37,865 nt of DNA, from the NCBI GenBank assembly GCA_003252385.1, contig QKEH01000093.1, positions 1-37,865 of the forward strand. Direction: 5' to 3'. Source of the DNA: Bacteroidota bacterium. Its GTDB lineage: Bacteria > Bacteroidota > Bacteroidia > Bacteroidales > UBA10428. The notes beneath the pieces were generated by a model. That model had not been told where the DNA came from and made no database searches. It saw only the letters and a program-made list of their open reading frames with translations. Positions within the stretch are counted from its first letter, which is position 1. Each line of letters opens with the position of its first letter. The position numbers were made by a program, and so were the translations under genes. Shown piece by piece: positions 28,786 to 37,865 of this stretch.

Positions 28786-31700
28786 ATGCGAGTATATCAT
28801 GTTATTTCGTTGCTTATAGCATTCGTTACCTGTTCACAAGCACAACAATACTCCTTCACCACACTCACCACTGCCAACGGACTATCCCAGAACGATGTAA
28901 ATAGTATCCTGCAAGACAGCCGGGGGTTTATGTGGTTTGGCACCTACGATGGTTTGAATAAGTACGATGGCTACGAGTTTATTGCCTATCAGACCATGCA
29001 AAACAATACCAACTCGCTATGCGGCAATCTGATTCATACTTTACGGGAGGGGGAGAACAACGAAATGTGGATCACCACGGAAAACGCCGGTTTATCCCGG
29101 CTAAATTTATTAACCAACGAAATCATCAATCTGGGGAATTCGGAGGCCACACCTCATCTGTTCCAAACCAATCGGCTGGAAGATATAGAATACTTTCCGG
29201 GAGGATATATATGGTTGGAAACCCAAAGAGGTATTTCCTTATTAAAATACAACAGCGATGGAACATATTGGTCTAAGGATATAACTCCACAAACCGATAT
29301 GCTGGGCCAGCTGTATTCCCAACGCCGGATGCGAACCCTGTTTAAAGACAACGACTCCTGTATCTGGCTCGTTACTCATGGAGGTATCGGTGTACTTCAT
29401 CTGAACCAACAACACGCCATCACCCGGATGGACGAGATTCAATTCTACGACAATAAATTTGAATGCGTCATTCATTGTCCCGAGGGCTATCTGATTGGAG
29501 CCATATCGGGGTTGTACTTTCTAACCTACACAGATCGAACAAGAAACAGGTATCGGGTTGCCAAACTGGATACTATAGTTCCCACCTGCATGTGCGTTGA
29601 TAATTTTGGCAAATTGTGGGTTGGAACCACCAATGGCATCTATGTGTACCATTATACCCCGGGTACTACCCGTCCCTACACCCTGAACAACCATTTTACC
29701 ATGGAGAACAGTAATTTGGCTTCCCATAAAATCCGCTGCATATACAAAAGCCAAACGGGGATACTTTGGTTTGGAACCAATGGAGGAGGAGTAGCCTTGC
29801 TGGATCAAAACAAACCCAACTTCAGGCATTACCCGGTAATTACAGATAAAAACCAAAAACATTATTCCATTAAGTGTTCCGCTATTTATGAAGACCAGCG
29901 GGGCAACCTGTGGATTGGATCCGACAATCACGGACTATTTTTTTTACCGAACACCTCCAACCGGCAATATTCCCAGGAGTGCTTTAGGTTCCAACCCAAT
30001 GAAAAATCGCTGTGGCATGCTGTGTACTTTATTCAGGATGTGCATACCAATCAGGGAAATTTTTTGTGGGCCGGATGCAGTTTCAACAATGTTTTGGTAG
30101 AAATTGACCTAAAAAAATGGGGTACTCCGCAATTTATGCATCCTATTGAAGGACTGCCCGAGATGTGCTTCCAAATGACTCAGGGCCGCGACAGCCTGAT
30201 TTGGATTGCTTCGTATTGGGGTGGTTTGTACCGATACGACCCCTATTCGGAACTAAATGAATTTGACCGATTTCTGGAAACTAACTCCGATTTACCATCG
30301 AACATAGTACGCAGTGTGCTCGAAGATGATGCGGGGCGGATATGGGTTGGAACCAGTCATGGACTATGCCGTATCGACAAAAAAGATAAAAGAAATGAGC
30401 AGTTGCGGATGAAAATTTTCACAGCAGAAATGAATACCCCCGGGAGTTTAAGCCACAACTACATCCTACCCATCCGCGAAACTTCTGATAACACGATATG
30501 GATTGGCACCATGGGAGGAGGACTCAACAAGTACCAGCCTCCCAGCGATTCAACCCTTGAGGGGTTTGTTAGCTATACCACCGAACAGGGCCTTCCGAAC
30601 AATGTCATTAAGGAAATTATCGAAGATAACAACGGCAATTTGTGGCTGGCCTCCAATAAGGGACTGACCCGGTTCAACCCAAAAACGGAAAAAATCAGTA
30701 TCTACGATAAGAACGATGGACTGCAGGATAATGAGTTTAGCGAGCTTTCCGGATGTAAATTAAAAAGTGGCGAAATTCTTTTTGGAGGAGTAAATGGTTT
30801 CAATGCATTCTTTCCGGAAGAAATTAAAGAAGACACTACTCTTCCTATTGTAGCTTTTACGCATATCGATATACAGGGTATTGAAATTAATATTCATGAT
30901 ACCATTCACGGAAGAGAGCTGTTAACCCGGCAACTCAACGAAACCCAGGAATTGCAACTGCGATACAACGAGAATAATTTCTCGGTTCACTTTAGCGGAT
31001 TACACTACTCCTCCCCGTTGAAAAACCAATACCGATATTTCCTGAAAGGATTTGATAAACGGTGGAATTCCACGAATGCCCTTGCACGTTTCGCCAAATA
31101 CACCAATTTGGAGCCCGGACAATATACCCTGCAAGTACTGGCCTCGAATGGCAATAATAACTGGACCAGCAAGGCCAAAGAGATCCGAATCATCATCCGG
31201 CCCCCCTTTTGGAAGACATGGCTCTTCCGACTACTTCTTTTACTGTTTACTGCCCTGGCACTGTTGTTTGTTTATCGATTCCGGATCCGTCAGCTAACCA
31301 GGGAATTGCAGCGACGTAAAGAGCACGAGCGTGTTCTGACCCTGGCCAAAACCAAGGCGGAAGAATCGGACAGTTTAAAAAGTGCTATAATTGCCAATCT
31401 TTCGCATGAAATACGAACTCCGGTGAATGGAATATTTGGATTTTCAGAGCTGCTTTCCTTGGAGAACCTATCGACCGAGAAACGCCAGCATTACAGCAAA
31501 ATTGTTCGGCAGCGCTGTAACGATTTAACTAAAGTACTGGATTCGGTATTATTGCTTTCCTCGGCACAAAGCGGCACCCTGAAAGCCGCCCTTTGGGATC
31601 GACCTTTAGGGACCGTGCTCACAGTTGTCCTGGCTGAAGCTCGGGATGTTTTATCTGCCAAAAAGAAAAATGTCCGTATTACCTTACAGGATACTGGCAC

Positions 31701-32064
31701 CGATTTAAAACAAATCGTACTCGCCGACCATCATAAGATCCACTATGTACTATCCAGCCTGCTGGACAACGCTATTAAATTTACCGAAAAGGGAAATATC
31801 GAAGTTTGCTGCAAGATTGTGGATGGGATGATTGAATTTTCTGTACGTGATACCGGCATTGGAATTCCCGAACAGTATCAGAAACTCATCTTCGAAGAAT
31901 TCCGACAAACCTCCATTGGCCTGTCGCGCCAATATGGTGGTATTGGACTGGGACTCTCGCTTTGCAAAACCTACGTAATTATGATGGGAGGGAAAATATG
32001 GCTGGACTCTGTTGAAGGAGAAGGCTCTATATTCTACTTCACTGTACCCTATCGACCTGCATAA
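28786..32064 (+). CDS. Sensor histidine kinase with reg_prop/Y_Y_Y periplasmic domain, no receiver or AraC domain
   Basis: This 1092-residue protein has a signal peptide (1-19). It is followed by a two-propeller periplasmic sensor built from reg_prop repeats (about 25-675; e.g. DSRGFMWFGTYDGLNKY, DDAGRIWVGTSHGLCRI, DNNGNLWLASNKGLTRF). A Y_Y_Y domain (about 725-805, ending VLASNGNNNWTSKAKEI) leads to one membrane span (about 810-832). The HisKA domain has the phospho-acceptor His874 (SHEIRTPVNGIFGFSELL). The ATPase domain has N-box DNAIKFTEKG (994), G1 DTGIGIP (1022) and G2 GGIGLGLSLCK (1051). It ends directly after the ATPase domain. In typical Bacteroidota hybrid sensors a receiver and an AraC helix-turn-helix follow; both are absent. 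The partner regulator is not in the window. Reg_prop sensors often respond to glycans, but the ligand here is unknown. Confidence 0.93.
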   Translation: MRVYHVISLLIAFVTCSQAQQYSFTTLTTANGLSQNDVNSILQDSRGFMWFGTYDGLNKYDGYEFIAYQTMQNNTNSLCGNLIHTLREGENNEMWITTENAGLSRLNLLTNEIINLGNSEATPHLFQTNRLEDIEYFPGGYIWLETQRGISLLKYNSDGTYWSKDITPQTDMLGQLYSQRRMRTLFKDNDSCIWLVTHGGIGVLHLNQQHAITRMDEIQFYDNKFECVIHCPEGYLIGAISGLYFLTYTDRTRNRYRVAKLDTIVPTCMCVDNFGKLWVGTTNGIYVYHYTPGTTRPYTLNNHFTMENSNLASHKIRCIYKSQTGILWFGTNGGGVALLDQNKPNFRHYPVITDKNQKHYSIKCSAIYEDQRGNLWIGSDNHGLFFLPNTSNRQYSQECFRFQPNEKSLWHAVYFIQDVHTNQGNFLWAGCSFNNVLVEIDLKKWGTPQFMHPIEGLPEMCFQMTQGRDSLIWIASYWGGLYRYDPYSELNEFDRFLETNSDLPSNIVRSVLEDDAGRIWVGTSHGLCRIDKKDKRNEQLRMKIFTAEMNTPGSLSHNYILPIRETSDNTIWIGTMGGGLNKYQPPSDSTLEGFVSYTTEQGLPNNVIKEIIEDNNGNLWLASNKGLTRFNPKTEKISIYDKNDGLQDNEFSELSGCKLKSGEILFGGVNGFNAFFPEEIKEDTTLPIVAFTHIDIQGIEINIHDTIHGRELLTRQLNETQELQLRYNENNFSVHFSGLHYSSPLKNQYRYFLKGFDKRWNSTNALARFAKYTNLEPGQYTLQVLASNGNNNWTSKAKEIRIIIRPPFWKTWLFRLLLLLFTALALLFVYRFRIRQLTRELQRRKEHERVLTLAKTKAEESDSLKSAIIANLSHEIRTPVNGIFGFSELLSLENLSTEKRQHYSKIVRQRCNDLTKVLDSVLLLSSAQSGTLKAALWDRPLGTVLTVVLAEARDVLSAKKKNVRITLQDTGTDLKQIVLADHHKIHYVLSSLLDNAIKFTEKGNIEVCCKIVDGMIEFSVRDTGIGIPEQYQKLIFEEFRQTSIGLSRQYGGIGLGLSLCKTYVIMMGGKIWLDSVEGEGSIFYFTVPYRPA

Positions 32065-32075
32065 TTTAAGTGCTC

Positions 32076-32774
32076 TTACAGATCTACCACCGCAGTGCAT
32101 CCCACAATACCGGTATGATAGTTTTTGTGCAGTTCCTGTTCGAGCATCGTAAAGAGCACCACGGAGAGCACTTGGTTGATCTTAATGTCGGCTTCCAGGC
32201 TATAGCGAAATTTATCCCATGCCTCATCGCGAGGTGCATTCATCTGGTAATAGGCTTCGCAACTCACCTTAGGGGTTACCGGACATTTTCGGATGTTATA
32301 TTGTACTTCAGCCTTCTGACGAAGATAATATCCCGTTTCATACGACAGCAACTTATTGCTCCCCGGATTAGATACCTGACAACGGGTGCGCGACTTAAAC
32401 TGCCAACGACCCATTTTCTGTTTAAACCGCAAATCGGCATGCAAACGGCCCGAATACAGATCCTCTCCAACGGTCTGTTGAAGAGTCAAACGGTAGCCCA
32501 ATCCCACTTCCAAACGTTTTACCGGTTGATAGAGCACGTTCCCCTCCATCAACCATTTATCCTGGATCAGTCCCAAAGTCCTGCGATCCTCCAAAGAGAC
32601 AGAATATTCCAGCTTTTTACCCAAATTATTGCTTAGCTCAACACCTAACCAGTAGCCGGGAAGAACGTCTTTCGAAAATCCCGTTGTACTGACCAATAAC
32701 CACAGCAATACTACAACTGTCCGGACAGTGGACACTTTCCGGTGAAAATGAAATCGATTACGTATCATACCCAT
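32076..32774 (-). CDS. DUF2490 outer-membrane protein
   Basis: This 232-residue protein has a basic N-terminus and a signal peptide (about 16-34, VRTVVVLLWLLVSTTGFS) and then short amphipathic strands (VSLEDRRTLG, LEVGLGYRLTLQQTVG, HADLRFKQKM) expected of a small beta-barrel. I recognise it as a DUF2490-type protein, a Bacteroidota family of unknown function that is often near CotH-kinase genes. The start may be the ATG at 32774 or the third codon (ATG at 32768). It lies 44 bases after the lipoprotein gene. It ends 11 bases from the end of the convergent sensor kinase gene, with no terminator seen between them. Confidence 0.72.
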   Translation of the reverse strand: MGMIRNRFHFHRKVSTVRTVVVLLWLLVSTTGFSKDVLPGYWLGVELSNNLGKKLEYSVSLEDRRTLGLIQDKWLMEGNVLYQPVKRLEVGLGYRLTLQQTVGEDLYSGRLHADLRFKQKMGRWQFKSRTRCQVSNPGSNKLLSYETGYYLRQKAEVQYNIRKCPVTPKVSCEAYYQMNAPRDEAWDKFRYSLEADIKINQVLSVVLFTMLEQELHKNYHTGIVGCTAVVDL

Positions 32775-32818
32775 GCTTTTCGTTTCAACAACCGCGCCTC
32801 AGAACCCTTGCCGGATTC

Positions 32819-33574
32819 TTAGAGTTGTTCTACAGTAATTGTACCCAAATCCACTTCCTGATCGCGTGTGCTTATTTCCACACTATGGTGCAGTACCACT
32901 CGTTCAGTACCTCCGGTAACGTCATCGGAATACAGAAACAAGTCGTAGGTTCCCGGTATCAGCTTTTTGAATACAAAAGAACCATCAAAATGAGTACGAA
33001 TGCGCTCATCGTAAACTGTATGACTGCCATAAGTAAGATACACATCATATTCCTGTGCCGCCGATGTATCTTTTGCCACCAGGTTGGGCCATTGGGTAAA
33101 ATTGTAGTAATTGATCAGTTCTACCTTTCCTTTGATTTGAGCCTTTCCATCGTTCCAGGCAAGTTTTTTGATTCGGGTAATCGTACCCAGATTCACTTCC
33201 TGCCGGTTTTTATCGACATGTACTGCTTGTTTGCTGGCTATCTTGGTATCCGATTGAGCATCGGCGATATCATCGGAGTAAACGAACAAGGTATAGTCGC
33301 CCTTTCGTAAGTTCTGGAATTGGAAGGAACCATCGTAAAGGGTTGTTGTTTTGTCGCCCACCGATGGTTCGGTACCATAAATAATAAATACCTCATCATC
33401 AGCAGTCACATCGGTAAACAGTAACTGCGAATAGTCGTCGTTATAGTACTGGGTTTGTAACACCCCGGAAATACTGGCACTGCCTCCCTCGCCCTCGGGA
33501 GTTTCGCACGAAGAAAGATAAAGGGCAGCTACTGTACCCATAAGACCGAGAATGATAGCACGATTTGTATTCAT
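32819..33574 (-). CDS. Lipoprotein with two tandem beta-sandwich-like repeats
   Basis: This 251-residue protein has a lipoprotein signal whose lipobox is LSSC (Cys23), so it is expected on the outer membrane. The mature part is two homologous domains, about 33-134 and 144-249. Each has the phrase DGSFxFxxLxxGxYxLFxYSDD (86-102 and 197-218) and ends QEV(N/D)LGTIT. Gly/Tyr-rich sandwich domains of this type (carboxypeptidase regulatory-like or SdrD-B-like) are common in surface proteins and may bind sugars or partners. There is no known enzyme motif. The gene is 28 bases downstream of the CotH-type gene and 44 bases upstream of the DUF2490 gene, so it is probably the middle gene of one operon. 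Confidence 0.7.
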   Translation of the reverse strand: MNTNRAIILGLMGTVAALYLSSCETPEGEGGSASISGVLQTQYYNDDYSQLLFTDVTADDEVFIIYGTEPSVGDKTTTLYDGSFQFQNLRKGDYTLFVYSDDIADAQSDTKIASKQAVHVDKNRQEVNLGTITRIKKLAWNDGKAQIKGKVELINYYNFTQWPNLVAKDTSAAQEYDVYLTYGSHTVYDERIRTHFDGSFVFKKLIPGTYDLFLYSDDVTGGTERVVLHHSVEISTRDQEVDLGTITVEQL

Positions 33575-33602
33575 TTGCTTAGATATAAGGATTACTAATT
33601 TA

Positions 33603-36600
33603 TTATTGTTTTACAATACGTTGGGTTATGTATTGGTTGTCCTGCTCAATACTCAGGATGTACATACCCGATTTAAGTCCTGACACATCGACCGAACCAT
33701 GTGAACCTTCAATCACCCAATCGGACACAACACGTCCGTAGATATCGCGAACGGTAATATGAGCAACTGCTTCCGAGGGCAACTCTATCCAAAGCATGCC
33801 ACTGGTCGGATTCGGATAAACGGCCAAGGCATCGGGTAGGTGCGTTTCCTTAAGTTCCGAATAGGTTCTTACCATAACTGCCTTCCAGTTGGCCGGATCG
33901 TTACCAAACTCATTATCCGCGACACGTACCAGCGTATATCCATAACCATCTGCAACCGGATTCCACGGTGCTTTATCGCTATAGCTTACGGCATCCACCA
34001 GTACGTAGGGTGGCCGCTCTATTTTATTAGGATCATTGATAATTCCCGGGCGATACAATCCAATGGTTTCACCCCCGTTCGAAAGACTGCCCTCCATGGA
34101 GAATACTTGAATGCCCGTCTCCAAATGATACATTCTCCTAAAAGCTGTATCAGATACCTGGGCTTCGATAATATAGAGTGAATCGCCTGATGCAAGGGAA
34201 ATTTCTTGTGGAAATTTAAAGTCAGCTCCCTCCACTTTCCAGGTATATTGAGGTTCGTCGGGGTGAGAGAAAGATACGGTTTCTGAAGAAATATTTTTCA
34301 ATTGAAGATATTCCCCGGCACTATCTGCCGGATGATACATGATTTGGGATATAACCACCGGCCCCACAGCAGGAAGGGTATTGCCCGTTCCAAGACTATT
34401 ATTTTCCTGAGCCACAAAGAAGTCTTCGCCCTGGCTATTGGTATGCTTACCAAAACTTACTGAGGGCATAGCTGCCCCAAAATTAACTTTTGACGAATAC
34501 CCGGTTAGTAGCCCCGCTTCCGTTGCCGAGGTAAGACATAACTCTTCTCCATCGGGATCGACATGGAAGCCTGCATCGAAATCGTTGGAAGAGAATAGGC
34601 GATATCCACCCGCCGAAATAGTGGTTCCTGCAGGAATCTGCCACTTTTTAGGTTGTTTCCTATCGTCGCTCAGGAACCAGCCACCTATATCGGCTGCAGA
34701 CGATGTGGGATTGTACAGTTCCACCTGATTCAGAATGGGCAACTCGGCATACGACAAGACTTCGGTTATTTCAATCGGGGCAAGGGTCAATTCGGGATCG
34801 TCGACACCGGGCGAACCATGCATGTTGGTGGAGGAACGCCAGTATTCCGACTTATCGGGATCAGTGGCAACATTCTGGGTTGCCGGAACCAGCGAGTAAC
34901 CATAACCATCAGCCAACATGGGCCAGTTAGCTCCATCCGAGTAGTCCAGCTTCATTGCAATGGATCCTTCACGGTCTTTCAACACCAACTGCTCACCGGA
35001 GTTTTTCAGGTTACCCAGGTAGAAGGCATTGGGCGCAAAACCATAACGCAACTGAAAGGTGTCCGCATCGGAGGCAATCACAAAAAAGTTCCCGGGTTGC
35101 AGATGCGTTTCCGGGAAAGTATAATCGATCCCTTTCGTAAAAGAGCATGCACTAAGATCGATACTGTTGCTCCCTGTATTTTTCAATTCTATGAATTCCA
35201 AATCGGACGAGCGTCCCGTAGAATCGACCGAAGGATTATAATGAATCTCCGTGATAGCCAGGCCCGGTATTTCCTTTAGTACATCCACACCTAATTCGTA
35301 TAGCGGACTCCATTCGTTTCCATTCTTCACCCTTGCCTTAATATCCATACCATGGTTCATAGTAATCAGGCCATTGTTGGACACACTAATGGCACTGGAT
35401 TTTACAGCTCCACCCACGGCACGCGGGTCGCTTCCATCGGTAACATAATAGATGGTGCCATTGCTATTGGTATGGGTAAAAAGAAGAGGTGTACCCGGGT
35501 CAACCGTAATGGATTTTTTTTCTATGGGCATGCCTTTTTCCAGTATTTGAGGAGCCTCCAATGTGGGGGCATAACCCCATTCGGAAAATAGTTGCACCAC
35601 ATAATCGGTGCGTAAAGGTACATAGTCTTCCAGAAGATGGTTAACGTTTTGTTCCCAATCAGCACGAGTGGGTACATTGGATAAGTCGGACCCAGATGTA
35701 ACCCACCACGACCAGCGTGCTGCCTCAGCAATTACCGGATTGTAGATTTGCTCCTTCCTTTTTTCCAACATGGCAGCAACGGTTTCCGGTGTAAACAGTC
35801 CACCCTCGCTGAAAAACTTATACACCCGGTCGGAAAATTTTAATCTATACTCATTGTTACTGAGCAAAGCCCGGTGAATGGTGAGCGGATTAAAGGCTGA
35901 AAACTGCTGCGAATACCACGATGCATCCAAACCATTGATGTAGGTATTATCAGAAGAATAGTACATCGATTTTTCCATATCATGGACCAACCATTTAAAA
36001 CCATCCGGATTGGTACGGTTATAAATGCCAATAAAGTTATTCGGCCGCACCATCTCACCCCACAAACCTGGCCAGATCACACCGGGGCCATCTTCACTTC
36101 CGGTATAGAAGCTAATAAGCAGGTAGTCGATCAGGTTCTCCACATCCAGCAACTTTTCGTAGGTAGCATTGGGTGTGCCATCGGCATTCATGCCCTGAAT
36201 ACGGAAGTAGTCTGCATTGGACGAAAAACCGGAAATCATAGCGTTCCATAGCCGCTGGGCAGCATCCAAATTCCCACCCGATGCACCAATCAACAAGTCG
36301 TTGGGTGGATCAATAACATTCTTTTGTGGCTTGATTACATCGTAATCTTGTGCACTATACCCCATGTATTCTTGGGCAAACTTCTCGTCGGCTCGTTCCT
36401 GAATCTGGTACAACCCCCAATACACTCCATTCAGATACAAATGACAATAGTAGCTGCGGGTATGGTCGTGACCCATTTCCCCTTGCACATCACGGGCATA
36501 TATTTCCTTCAGAAAGGTAACTGTAGATGGATCTTCCCCAGATTGCCAGGAGGAATTCTGGGCAGTGCGGAAATCGAGATGATCGTATTGATTTAATCCA

Positions 36601-37865
36601 TCGCCTCCAAATACCGGGTAATCGAGTTTCGCTGGACCATAATCGTCCTTAAAAAGGATGCGGAACGAGTGCTTGGGATTCCGCGGCAAACGACTGTACC
36701 TGCCCCGCATACGAATGGCTGCATCACACTGGAAGTCGGCTCCGTTAGGATCAATCAACTCCACAGAAACCGGGCGCTCCCAGCCTTCTTTAAGTGCATT
36801 CATGTAAATACCGGAGGATGCATCGAAGAGGTCATTATATTCAAATACCAGCGAATAGGTAGGTATTTCCAATAAAGCATCGTCCATTAAGTCGGCATAG
36901 GTTGACGATTGGGTGATTTCCTGATTCATTAAATAGGCTATACTCTGAGGAGCTGTATAACCCGGCCAATCAAAAGTAGCACGTGGAGCCCTCCACATTC
37001 CACCGGGAGCATCCTGCTCGCTTACGGCATCAATAAAAATATAGCTCTGGGTAGCCACTTTGCTCATGCTATAGCCTGGCGCTTCCACCGCAGCACGTAT
37101 TACCACCCCAGGTGTCCGTCCACCCCGATTTAAGGTACTTGCAGGATTAATAAATACTGTTGCCGGAGCAGTTGCTTCAACACGAGTACCTGAAAATAAA
37201 GGATTGCTGCCATCCAGGGTATACCATATTGTGGCACCGGAATGAATGGAGGAAAGAGTCAGGTTAAAGGCTTCCTTGTAGATACCCCGTTTGCTAGAGA
37301 AATCGGGCTTATAAGCTTGTAACTCACCTTGCTCGCCAGAAAAAAAGGCGACTCCAAAGTACGAAGGTCTGGTACGGGCCAGGTTATATTCTGAGAACCA
37401 TCCCAGTTTCCCCTGACGGGTTCCACCATCGTTGTCAGTAATTTGCACATCAAAACCTATGGGCAGCTTATCTACAACGGAACTAAGTGTCAATGTCGAA
37501 AACGGAATGGCAATCTCGTAGCACACCGTATCGCCCGACTGGCTCTGTGCCATAGTAACTCCGTTCGTAGTACCATGTGCTATTTCATACACCGTGGCAT
37601 CGTTATAGCGAATCAGGTAGTAAAAGTCATCACTCTGATAGCTACCCGGTTTATCGTTGTTAACATCTAAATAGATTTCAATTCCGTCATCCAAACTACG
37701 ATCGCTTTGGTTGTCATTCCGCCACTCGTTATCGCGCACCATGGCAAACAGGAACAAGGTATCGGCTGTCCATGCTACCTTAAACCTACCACTCAAATCA
37801 GCTGTAGAAGAAACTGTCCCATAATTCAAAGTTGCCAGGGGCTGATAGTTGGCCGAATCCCAGAT
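33603..37865 (-). CDS. CotH-kinase-family secreted protein with T9SS sorting domain (5' end cut by the window)
   Basis: The frame is open to the last base of the window (reading IWDSANYQPLATLNYG at the edge), so the true start and signal peptide lie outside; 1420 residues are visible. Domains in order, numbered from the first visible residue, are: a CBM9-like sugar-binding domain (about 1-180, LDDGIEIYLDVNNDKPG); a chitobiase/HEX C-terminal-type module (about 190-280, ATIWYTLDGSNPLF); a CotH-kinase domain (about 325-760, with YYCHLYLNGVYWGLYQIQER and LVHDMEKSMYY); a second HEX-type module (about 780-865); lamin-tail-like domains (about 868-975, 1028-1110 and 1168-1280); and a type IX sorting domain (about 1345-1420, VYPNPTSGMLWIELP). 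CotH proteins are atypical kinases in spore coats and effectors, but the Bacteroidota forms are uncharacterised. It leads an operon with the lipoprotein and DUF2490 genes. Confidence 0.85.
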   Translation of the reverse strand: MWDSANYQPLATLNYGTVSSTADLSGRFKVAWTADTLFLFAMVRDNEWRNDNQSDRSLDDGIEIYLDVNNDKPGSYQSDDFYYLIRYNDATVYEIAHGTTNGVTMAQSQSGDTVCYEIAIPFSTLTLSSVVDKLPIGFDVQITDNDGGTRQGKLGWFSEYNLARTRPSYFGVAFFSGEQGELQAYKPDFSSKRGIYKEAFNLTLSSIHSGATIWYTLDGSNPLFSGTRVEATAPATVFINPASTLNRGGRTPGVVIRAAVEAPGYSMSKVATQSYIFIDAVSEQDAPGGMWRAPRATFDWPGYTAPQSIAYLMNQEITQSSTYADLMDDALLEIPTYSLVFEYNDLFDASSGIYMNALKEGWERPVSVELIDPNGADFQCDAAIRMRGRYSRLPRNPKHSFRILFKDDYGPAKLDYPVFGGDGLNQYDHLDFRTAQNSSWQSGEDPSTVTFLKEIYARDVQGEMGHDHTRSYYCHLYLNGVYWGLYQIQERADEKFAQEYMGYSAQDYDVIKPQKNVIDPPNDLLIGASGGNLDAAQRLWNAMISGFSSNADYFRIQGMNADGTPNATYEKLLDVENLIDYLLISFYTGSEDGPGVIWPGLWGEMVRPNNFIGIYNRTNPDGFKWLVHDMEKSMYYSSDNTYINGLDASWYSQQFSAFNPLTIHRALLSNNEYRLKFSDRVYKFFSEGGLFTPETVAAMLEKRKEQIYNPVIAEAARWSWWVTSGSDLSNVPTRADWEQNVNHLLEDYVPLRTDYVVQLFSEWGYAPTLEAPQILEKGMPIEKKSITVDPGTPLLFTHTNSNGTIYYVTDGSDPRAVGGAVKSSAISVSNNGLITMNHGMDIKARVKNGNEWSPLYELGVDVLKEIPGLAITEIHYNPSVDSTGRSSDLEFIELKNTGSNSIDLSACSFTKGIDYTFPETHLQPGNFFVIASDADTFQLRYGFAPNAFYLGNLKNSGEQLVLKDREGSIAMKLDYSDGANWPMLADGYGYSLVPATQNVATDPDKSEYWRSSTNMHGSPGVDDPELTLAPIEITEVLSYAELPILNQVELYNPTSSAADIGGWFLSDDRKQPKKWQIPAGTTISAGGYRLFSSNDFDAGFHVDPDGEELCLTSATEAGLLTGYSSKVNFGAAMPSVSFGKHTNSQGEDFFVAQENNSLGTGNTLPAVGPVVISQIMYHPADSAGEYLQLKNISSETVSFSHPDEPQYTWKVEGADFKFPQEISLASGDSLYIIEAQVSDTAFRRMYHLETGIQVFSMEGSLSNGGETIGLYRPGIINDPNKIERPPYVLVDAVSYSDKAPWNPVADGYGYTLVRVADNEFGNDPANWKAVMVRTYSELKETHLPDALAVYPNPTSGMLWIELPSEAVAHITVRDIYGRVVSDWVIEGSHGSVDVSGLKSGMYILSIEQDNQYITQRIVKQ

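Noticed and set aside
34653-35279. 208-codon plus-strand frame within the CotH-type gene
   Set aside because: It is antisense to a continuous multi-domain frame and has no signal of its own.

Overview
The window looks like a chromosomal segment of a Bacteroidota bacterium, most likely from the Bacteroidales/Marinilabiliales side. That placement is inferred from several visible signs. There are two large secreted proteins ending in type IX secretion (T9SS) sorting domains, and a PorT-like T9SS membrane protein. Two promoters fit the Bacteroidota sigma-factor pattern (TTTG, about 20 bases, TAnnTTTG). A DUF3467 gene follows rpoC, there is a two-component sensor with a reg_prop/Y_Y_Y periplasmic module, and the order xerC-hpf-tRNAs-tuf-secE-nusG-rplKAJL-rpoBC is kept. 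No phage, insertion sequence or CRISPR array is visible.

Layout from left to right. 1-218 holds nothing I can name. 219-4235 (minus) is a large secreted beta-helix/cadherin/beta-helix T9SS cargo protein, with an AT-rich upstream region that contains a perfect 18-bp palindrome. From 4661 to about 19.8 kb, all on the minus strand, lies the core information-processing block. Read in the direction of transcription it is rpsU, xerC, hpf, four tRNA genes (Thr-TGT, Tyr, Gly, Thr-GGT), tuf, a terminator, tRNA-Trp, secE, nusG, rplK, rplA, rplJ, rplL, an attenuator-like hairpin, rpoB, rpoC, a DUF3467 gene and a strong terminator. Two promoters, upstream of rpsU and of the tRNA cluster, share an identical 11-base core around the -7 element.

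20.1-28.3 kb is a mixed region: a membrane-anchored triple helix-hairpin-helix protein, a sodium-dependent NSS-family symporter, class II fructose-bisphosphate aldolase, a TamL-like lipoprotein Omp85 protein, a divergent SpoU-family rRNA/tRNA methyltransferase, and the PorT-like barrel protein. 28.8-32.1 kb (plus) encodes a 1092-residue sensor kinase built like a Bacteroidota hybrid two-component sensor but without the usual C-terminal receiver and AraC domains.

The right end (32.1-37.9 kb, minus) is a tight three-gene set that converges on the sensor kinase: a CotH-kinase-family T9SS cargo protein cut by the window edge, a lipoprotein made of two homologous beta-sandwich-like repeats, and a DUF2490 outer-membrane protein. 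This is the most likely place for a less well-described system: secreted CotH-type protein, surface lipoprotein and barrel, possibly continuing past the edge into more genes.

About half of the window is universally conserved housekeeping. The accessory interest lies in the T9SS cargo proteins, the CotH operon, the solitary sensor kinase, several hairpins in regulatory positions, and a few very small ORFs in the gaps.
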